Source: Spirochaetaceae bacterium (GTDB lineage: Bacteria; Spirochaetota; Spirochaetia; Treponematales; Breznakiellaceae). Taken from it: DNA of 18,502 bases. Each line of letters starts with the position of its first letter. Position 1 is the stretch's first letter. The DNA is taken from assembly GCA_031283025.1 (NCBI GenBank), contig JAITCP010000075.1, positions 1-18,502 on the forward strand. Direction: 5' to 3'. The notes under the pieces are model-generated. The model made no database searches. It worked only from the letters and a program-made list of their open reading frames with translations, and had not been told where the DNA came from. The position numbers were made by a program, and so were the translations under genes. Positions 1 to 5,687 of this stretch are shown piece by piece.

Positions 1-1709
1 TCATAGCCGTTTTGTTCCGCGGCGGAAACAAGCTCCTTAAAATCACGTTTGCTGCCAAGCTCGCCTATCAGGCGGATTTTAGTGGGTACGGTATGATCGA
101 CGCTGCGGTTAAACCATCCTGTAAGTTTTACCCGCACATTTTTCCATCCAAGCGCGCCAAAGTCATTGATCATTGCCCGCGCTTCTTTATAGGAAGTCAG
201 TTTTAGGGGCAGATCAAAGGGAATGCCAAGGCGGTGTCTTGTTTTGTTCACCGCTCCGACTATTTCCACGGCAATGGGCGCTCCGCTTTCTTTATGTCTG
301 CCAAGTTCCGGGTGCTTTTGCAGCAGCCATGAGCGGTATTCCTTTGCCATGCCAACATAACCGCTGCGGGCGCAGGGAGTGATGCGCAGGGAAATGTTTT
401 CACCGGAAGGCAGGCCGTTTTCATAAAGGTACACCGCCCGGTCTGAGCGCCCGGAAATATCCATCTTTGCGCCGTGGATCATGTCAAAGCGGGAATGAAC
501 GCTGTTATAGGAGCTGTTCCCTCCGGACACATCCGCCCGGACGCTGGCATAGGCGGAACCTTCTTCTATAAGGAACAAAAGCGCGGCGCCGTTCTTTTGT
601 ATGCCAAAGGCGGGATAGGGCGCTTTGTTGTCGTTGATCACAACGTCACGGGGCATTGCTTCATCCCAGCCGTAAACCATGTTATTGGAGCTCGTCTGGT
701 TGTACTTTCCGTTGTTAAAATTAATCAGCGCCCCGCTGCCGTCCGGCACCAAAAGGTAGCCATCATCATCGGTGCCGCCTGCACCCATGAAAGGCAGGAG
801 GATCAGCTGGGTTATGGGATATGCGGGCTTGTAAGCGATTTTTTCGAAGGGCACTGTAAGCACAAGTGATTTCCCGTCCAGCGTGTAGCGCAGGGTTACA
901 TTATAGGCCGGTTTTTCTGTGCCGCTCGTGGAAGCATAGCGGCCTGAATCTTCCAGATAATCATCATAGGTATACCCCGCTCCGGCAAGAAATTCTTCTA
1001 TTTGCCCTTTCATGTACTCCTGGGTATTATCCCGCAGTACGTAAACTTTAATGCGGGAAAGATCGGGGTACAGGCTTAACAGGGTATTTTTATCATCGCC
1101 GGCGCGAAGGTTGTTTATGTCGTACAAGCGGTAACTGGCTTCTACTTTACGCCGGTCCTCCCGCTGCATTTTTTCCAGAAAAGAAAGAAACCTTTCTTCC
1201 GGAGCTGCGGGCGGGAGCAGATAAGTACGGGAAAGGTTTCCGACCGTATAACGGACTTCCAGGCCGCCGCCTGCCAATTCATATTCATAAGCATTCCGCT
1301 CAACACTGTGGACGCTGCTGTACAAGGTCATGCCGACCCCCGCAGTATCGGCGTATTGCAGGGCAAACTGCGACTGCATAAGCTGCCTGGTAACAGGATC
1401 GGCGGCGGGATCATCACTGTGGGGAGTAGAACGCCATTCCGCGCCTCCGGCCTTGTCCCGGAGTACAAACTCCGCGGTTTCCGGGTAAAAGCGGAATTCC
1501 AGAAAATCGTTTTCCAGAACGATGGGGGGCTCTTCGATCAGTACAGAATGTTCCTCTACAGCGTCTTCCGGCACATCCGCTGCCGCCTTTTCCGCCGCCG
1601 TAATTCGTTCATAGATAACGACAGGTTTGACTCTTACCGTTTGTTTGCTGCACGAGGTTAAAAGAGAAAGCACGCAAAAAACCGGCACAAGCCAAACTAT
1701 CTTTTTCAC
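1..1709 (-). CDS. DUF5696-family lipoprotein, 3' end outside window
   Basis: The minus-strand frame is open from the GTG at 1709 to the left edge, so 569 residues are visible and the C-terminus is missing. It begins with a lipoprotein signal (K2, K3, hydrophobic stretch, lipobox LTSC with Cys20), which predicts a lipid-anchored extracytoplasmic protein. Residues about 285-345 carry the pattern I associate with DUF5696 proteins: a YPIT stretch, then GAGGTDDDGYLLVPDGSGAL. From about residue 478 the alternation of strands and helices resembles the start of a (beta/alpha) barrel, so a glycoside-hydrolase-like fold is possible; this is inference. In Firmicutes, DUF5696 genes commonly sit beside sugar ABC permeases and YIP1 genes, as here. 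The gene starts 8 nt after the YIP1 stop, with AGGGGG just upstream; a second in-frame GTG at 1712 is an alternative start. No catalytic residues could be assigned. Confidence 0.8.
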   Translation of the reverse strand, partial: MKKIVWLVPVFCVLSLLTSCSKQTVRVKPVVIYERITAAEKAAADVPEDAVEEHSVLIEEPPIVLENDFLEFRFYPETAEFVLRDKAGGAEWRSTPHSDDPAADPVTRQLMQSQFALQYADTAGVGMTLYSSVHSVERNAYEYELAGGGLEVRYTVGNLSRTYLLPPAAPEERFLSFLEKMQREDRRKVEASYRLYDINNLRAGDDKNTLLSLYPDLSRIKVYVLRDNTQEYMKGQIEEFLAGAGYTYDDYLEDSGRYASTSGTEKPAYNVTLRYTLDGKSLVLTVPFEKIAYKPAYPITQLILLPFMGAGGTDDDGYLLVPDGSGALINFNNGKYNQTSSNNMVYGWDEAMPRDVVINDNKAPYPAFGIQKNGAALLFLIEEGSAYASVRADVSGGNSSYNSVHSRFDMIHGAKMDISGRSDRAVYLYENGLPSGENISLRITPCARSGYVGMAKEYRSWLLQKHPELGRHKESGAPIAVEIVGAVNKTRHRLGIPFDLPLKLTSYKEARAMINDFGALGWKNVRVKLTGWFNRSVDHTVPTKIRLIGELGSKRDFKELVSAAEQNGY

Positions 1710-1717
1710 CACTCCCC

Positions 1718-2347
1718 CTATATGACCCGGAACAGAATTTCCTTATACAGCGATATAAAATACGCCGTGGCATCGCTTATAAGGCTGAAAAAAACCACAA
1801 AAACAAACACCATTACTCCCATTCCTACAATGGTAAGCAGGCTGGAAAGAAGTGTTTTTCCAAAACTGTAATCATGGATCATCATCATCCCTGAAAAGAT
1901 TAGTATGGCTGTCCAGACTACGGCAAAACCTGCCAGGAACAGGTAAATCGCCCCTTCATCAAAAGTGATAATGCGGCTTAACATTATCATTACCGCATTG
2001 ATAAGCACATAGGGAGTCAGGGCATAGCAAACCGCCATGTAAATGTCCCTCATACGCCCCTTGCCGTCCATGAGCGTGGTAAGGCTCCAATTCGCCACCG
2101 TCCAAAGGAAAACCGGCAAAAGGATGCGGAGCAGTACAATCGCCGCATTAAAGTATTCCATGTTGATCGTAACAAACTGAAAACTGGTAAGCGTCAGGCG
2201 CAGTATTTCTACAAGTATTGCGGCGGCAAGAATTACGTTGGCAGCGGCAATGGAACCGCGTTTTTCATGGGTTAAATCCCAAAAGCCGTCCAAAGGGTGG
2301 GTGCACACATACAGTGAATATTTTAGCGTTGCCGCCAGATTTTTCAT
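1718..2347 (-). CDS. YIP1-family integral membrane protein
   Basis: This 209-residue protein is mostly hydrophobic, with about five membrane segments (near residues 32-55, 63-85, 105-125, 130-152 and 165-192) and a short polar N-terminus containing the HPLDGFWDLTHEKRGS stretch. Length and layout fit the YIP1 (PF04893) family of small inner-membrane proteins, whose bacterial members have no settled biochemical role. Its ATG overlaps the stop of the NHL-TPR gene by 4 nt (ATGA at 2344-2347), so translation is probably coupled. It lies between that gene and the DUF5696 gene, in an ABC sugar-transporter operon where YIP1 members recur in other bacteria. I infer an accessory role in assembling or tuning the transporter or the NHL-TPR protein. 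No catalytic motif was seen. Confidence 0.78.
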   Translation of the reverse strand: MKNLAATLKYSLYVCTHPLDGFWDLTHEKRGSIAAANVILAAAILVEILRLTLTSFQFVTINMEYFNAAIVLLRILLPVFLWTVANWSLTTLMDGKGRMRDIYMAVCYALTPYVLINAVMIMLSRIITFDEGAIYLFLAGFAVVWTAILIFSGMMMIHDYSFGKTLLSSLLTIVGMGVMVFVFVVFFSLISDATAYFISLYKEILFRVI

Positions 2348-3855
2348 GTTTCTCTAATCTCCCTGCCGATTTTTACGACCAATTTTACGATTGGCGGCAC
2401 CACAATAATAATCGCTAAAACAAGGAGTATCTTCCAGAGGTTTTCTTCCATCCACTGCTTGCGGTACAGTTGAAATGCCTTGCCGTAACCTTCCCGGTAA
2501 TGCTTTAGTTTGTAATACTTCATCGCCTTTTGGTATTCGCCCTGGCGGAGCGCCGCCCGGCCTATGCCTATGTAGGCAAGATCGTAATTGCCGTTCATCT
2601 TGAGCACGTCTTCCCACACAGCCGCGGAAGATTCATAACGCCCCGCCTGATATTCTTCCAGGGCTTTATTTATTTTAAGGCCATAGGCTGTTAAGTCAAA
2701 ACGGGTAAGGGCGGCGGTTCTGGAATCCAGGGCAAAGAGAGAATAGCCCATATTCGCCAGGGCAACAGGCTGGAGGAAGCAGCCTTCCCGGTTGCCTACG
2801 CCGCCAAAAGCATAAAGAAGATTGCCCTGAAAATCGTAAATAAAAATTCGCCCCCTTGTTCGATCAAAACAGGCATAGGAGTCATTGTCCAGAGCCGCCA
2901 CATCTATAAACCGGGAACGCCCCGATATGCCGCCGGCATTGCCAAAGGCAAGATCGCCCACGGGGTCTTCATAACCGTTGCGGATTAAAATGTCCTGCCC
3001 CATTGCGTTGAGCCGCCGGACAGGTTCGGTCTGGCCGCTGGAATTGGTAACATAGACAAAGCCGTCCCGGTCAAGGCAAAGATTACTGTACTCCGTGGGG
3101 ATGAACAGGTCCATGCGGGCTTTTTGCGCCTGAGTGGAAATGAGTTTCCACACATAATCGACAACGCTAACATAGACTTTGTTAGCGCCCATGTAGCCGG
3201 AAAAAGTTCCCCGGCTGTCAAATTCCATAAGCCCCTTGTTGATATTCCGGGCCTGTACAAAAAGGCGGTTTGCATAATCCACCACCAGATTAACCGGAAG
3301 GAATTCCGTAGAAGCCCCTATGCTTTCATCGTCCGGTTTTAGTATGGAAGCAATATAATTCCATTGGGGATCAAGTTTTAAGATACGCTGGTTGTTGGTA
3401 TCCGCAATGTATATGAAACCTTCACGGCTTTCAAAAATATCCATGGGATTATTAAAGGGGCTTTCCCTGCCGTCAATCATAACGGAAGAAACCGCCGCCG
3501 CAAGATTGTACTCCCCGCTCTGCGCAATTTCCAGCAGGATGATCCGGTTGTTGCCGGAATCGCAGACATACACGCGGTTTTCCCGGATAAAAAGTCCCTG
3601 CGGATCGCGGAAATTGCCGATGCCAAGGCCCTCTCCAAGTATGTAAGCGCTCACCCGGTAAGCGTCGGGGGAAGAAACCTGCTCGTTCCAAAAATCGTAG
3701 TTGTACGTGTAGTTTGTCGGCTCGGCGAATAATGGGGAGTGGGGAGTGGGGAGTGGGGAATGGGGAGTGGGGAGTAGGGAATGGGGAATGGGGAATGGGG
3801 AGTGGGGAAGAAGAAAAAAAGCAAACAGAAAGAACCGGATTATTTTCTTTTTCAT
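2344..3855 (-). CDS. NHL-repeat/TPR protein with C-terminal membrane anchor
   Basis: I take the ATG at 3855, giving 503 residues: it follows GGGGAT at good spacing, forms an ATGA overlap with the permease stop, and opens a signal peptide (MKKKIIRFFLFAFFLL, then LFA/EPT as likely cleavage site). A longer frame continues upstream to 4125 but is out-of-frame permease sequence. Residues about 80-385 hold NHL-type beta-propeller repeats (for example RDPQGLFI followed by VYVCDSGNNRI, and FIYIADTNNQRILKLD). Residues about 394-452 resemble one or two TPR units, and 473-490 form a membrane segment followed by a basic tail. The bulk therefore lies outside the cytoplasmic membrane, anchored at its C-terminus. 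Position among transporter genes suggests a scaffold or sensing role. Residues 16-41, inside the signal peptide, are encoded by an eleven-copy heptanucleotide repeat, which is very unusual. Confidence 0.85.
   Translation of the reverse strand: MKKKIIRFFLFAFFLLPHSPFPIPHSLLPTPHSPLPTPHSPLFAEPTNYTYNYDFWNEQVSSPDAYRVSAYILGEGLGIGNFRDPQGLFIRENRVYVCDSGNNRIILLEIAQSGEYNLAAAVSSVMIDGRESPFNNPMDIFESREGFIYIADTNNQRILKLDPQWNYIASILKPDDESIGASTEFLPVNLVVDYANRLFVQARNINKGLMEFDSRGTFSGYMGANKVYVSVVDYVWKLISTQAQKARMDLFIPTEYSNLCLDRDGFVYVTNSSGQTEPVRRLNAMGQDILIRNGYEDPVGDLAFGNAGGISGRSRFIDVAALDNDSYACFDRTRGRIFIYDFQGNLLYAFGGVGNREGCFLQPVALANMGYSLFALDSRTAALTRFDLTAYGLKINKALEEYQAGRYESSAAVWEDVLKMNGNYDLAYIGIGRAALRQGEYQKAMKYYKLKHYREGYGKAFQLYRKQWMEENLWKILLVLAIIIVVPPIVKLVVKIGREIRET
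3733..3809. repeat. Heptanucleotide tandem repeat (TGGGGAR)11 inside a coding region
   Basis: Eleven adjacent 7-bp units read TGGGGAG or TGGGGAA on the plus strand; the seventh (3775-3781) is the variant TAGGGAA. The tract encodes residues 16-41 of the NHL-TPR protein, a Pro-His-Ser-Pro-like string between the hydrophobic core and the cleavage site of its signal peptide. Seven is not a multiple of three, so gain or loss of one unit changes the reading frame; both other frames close downstream (about 28 and about 70 codons). Ten runs of four G with 3-nt spacers also make the template strand a strong G-quadruplex candidate. Slippage in vivo is an inference. Confidence 0.97.
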
Positions 3856-4736
3856 TCTTTTATCCCCGAATTGGCCATGGTTTGCAGTACATTGCTTTGT
3901 GCAAAGATGAACATTACCAGCGGGACGATCATCACAAAGAGGGTTACTGCGGCACCTACTCCGGCGCGGGCAATGCCGCCGGAAATGATTTGAGAGAGTG
4001 CATAGGGCAGTGTTTTTAACTGTTCCGAGTAAATAAAGTTGGAAGCCCTTGCATTCCACAAACTCTGTACGGAAAAAATCATCACGGTAAGCCATGCGGG
4101 TTTGATCATGGGCAGGACCACCCACAGAAAAATGTGGCCTTCTTTTGCCCCGTCCACTTTGGCCGCCTCTAAAAGTGAATCCGGTATGGTGTCTATAAAC
4201 TGCTTTAAGAGGAAAAAACCCATGGGCATGGCAAACGCGGGAACAATAACGGAAAGGTACGTGTCTACCCAGCCCAATTTGGTCATTACCAGATAATTGG
4301 GAATTGCCGTAACATAACCGGAAAACATAAGGGTTATAATGACAAGGTTAAAAAAGACCTTTGAACCGGGAAAGCGGTATTTGGAAATTACATAAGCGCC
4401 CATACTCGCCACGACGATAAGGCCGGCGGTTCCGACGGCGGTAATAAGCACGGTGTTAAAAATATAGCGGGAAAAAGTAACCCATGACTTACTCATAATG
4501 ATAAACAAATCCTGAAAGTTGTTAAGCGTAGGCTGGCGTACAAAGAGTTTTGGGGGGAAAAGAAAAATCTCGTTCAGGGGTTTGAATGCGTTGTTTATTG
4601 CATAAACCAGCGGGTATGCAAAAAACAGCCCAAAGATAACAAGTATTGCAATTATAAACGCGTCTCCGCCAAAGGAACGGTTAAGCCTTCTGTTGCTGAA
4701 TCTTTTTTTTGGCTTTTTCTTTTTTGCTGTTGTCAT
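3852..4736 (-). CDS. Sugar ABC transporter permease, MalG/AraQ type
   Basis: This 294-residue inner-membrane protein has a basic cytoplasmic N-terminus (residues 1-22), about six membrane segments, and the binding-protein-dependent permease EAA loop at about 190-212 (EAAKVDGAKEGHIFLWVVLP), which docks on the ATPase. Length and the late EAA loop fit the second permease of CUT1-type oligosaccharide importers. Its start follows AAGGGGA, 9 nt after the stop of the first permease gene, so the two probably form a heterodimer. The 3' end overlaps the NHL-TPR gene by 4 nt. No ABC ATPase gene occurs in the window; a shared MsmK-like ATPase encoded elsewhere is the usual solution in such systems and is inferred here. 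Confidence 0.95.
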   Translation of the reverse strand: MTTAKKKKPKKRFSNRRLNRSFGGDAFIIAILVIFGLFFAYPLVYAINNAFKPLNEIFLFPPKLFVRQPTLNNFQDLFIIMSKSWVTFSRYIFNTVLITAVGTAGLIVVASMGAYVISKYRFPGSKVFFNLVIITLMFSGYVTAIPNYLVMTKLGWVDTYLSVIVPAFAMPMGFFLLKQFIDTIPDSLLEAAKVDGAKEGHIFLWVVLPMIKPAWLTVMIFSVQSLWNARASNFIYSEQLKTLPYALSQIISGGIARAGVGAAVTLFVMIVPLVMFIFAQSNVLQTMANSGIKE

Positions 4737-4745
4737 ACCGTCCCC

Positions 4746-5678
4746 TTATGTTCCCACCCGGCGCAGGAATTTCTGAACAACCCAGTTGCACAGAATCATC
4801 ACAAAAAACAACAAGGTTGCGATGGCGGAAGCGTAACCCATTTCAAAACGGATCGAGCCGTAGTCAACCAGATGATTCACCACGGTATGTACCGCATAAT
4901 CCGTGCTGGGGAATCCGGCAAGGGCAATTGTAACGTCCGCCACGCCAAAGGACTGGGTAATTGCCATAACCGCCCCGAACATCAGCATGCCTTTCATGTT
5001 GGGGAGCGTTATGTACCAAAGTTCCTGCCAGCGGTTTGTAATGCCGTCCATCAGGCCCGCTTCATACAGCGTTATATCAATGGTAGAAAGCCCGGCAATA
5101 AAAGCCAAAAAACCCGTTCCAAGGCTCATCCACAAAATAACCACAAGCATTACGGGCATCATGTATTTGGGATCGGTAAGCCAAAGCACCGGCTGATCCA
5201 GAATCCCCAGATGCATTAAAAGGCCGTTAATATAGCCGTAAGCATCGCCGGAGAATATAATTGCCCAAATCATGTAAACCGCGCCGGAAATCGAAGGGGC
5301 GTAAAAGACAAGGGTAACAAAAGCCCGGATGTATCTGGGCAGTTCGTTGATGAACCATGCAAAAAGGAACGATGCAATATAACCGATGGGCCCTGTGATC
5401 GCCGCCATAATAAACGTATTCTTCATTGCTTTAAGAAATACGTCATCGCCCAAAAGCAGGTTAATGTAATTTCGCAGGCCGATAAACCGGGGAGACTCAA
5501 GAATGTTAAAGTAGGTGAAACTGTAAAAAACAGAAACCACCAAAGGGGCAATAAAGAAAAGAGAAAAGACTATAGTATAGGGAGCAAGAAACGCATAACA
5601 AACACGGTGCTTTACAATCTGCTTTAGCTTCCAGGATAATGCTCTTTTCTTTTTTTCCGTGTAAGATGCCAGACTCAT
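4746..5678 (-). CDS. Sugar ABC transporter permease, MalF/LplB type
   Basis: This 310-residue protein has a basic N-terminus, a first membrane segment at about 28-53, further segments to the C-terminus, and the conserved permease loop at about 206-228 (EAGLMDGITNRWQELWYITLP), a normal EAA variant. It is the likely partner of the MalG-type permease encoded immediately downstream. The ATG at 5678 is preceded by AGGGGGAAGGG and lies 9 nt after the stop of the solute-binding protein gene. The order SBP, MalF-type, MalG-type is the standard CUT1 layout. The substrate cannot be read from the permease; the neighbouring GH26 and GH5 genes suggest beta-linked manno- or gluco-oligosaccharides. Confidence 0.95.
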   Translation of the reverse strand: MSLASYTEKKKRALSWKLKQIVKHRVCYAFLAPYTIVFSLFFIAPLVVSVFYSFTYFNILESPRFIGLRNYINLLLGDDVFLKAMKNTFIMAAITGPIGYIASFLFAWFINELPRYIRAFVTLVFYAPSISGAVYMIWAIIFSGDAYGYINGLLMHLGILDQPVLWLTDPKYMMPVMLVVILWMSLGTGFLAFIAGLSTIDITLYEAGLMDGITNRWQELWYITLPNMKGMLMFGAVMAITQSFGVADVTIALAGFPSTDYAVHTVVNHLVDYGSIRFEMGYASAIATLLFFVMILCNWVVQKFLRRVGT

Positions 5679-5687
5679 CCCTTCCCC

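Noticed and set aside
3733..3809. CRISPR-like array.
   Set aside because: Units are contiguous 7-mers without spacers, so this is a simple tandem repeat.
3856..4125. N-terminal extension of the NHL-TPR frame upstream of 3855.
   Set aside because: It is out-of-frame permease sequence; the ATG at 3855 has a ribosome site and opens a signal peptide.
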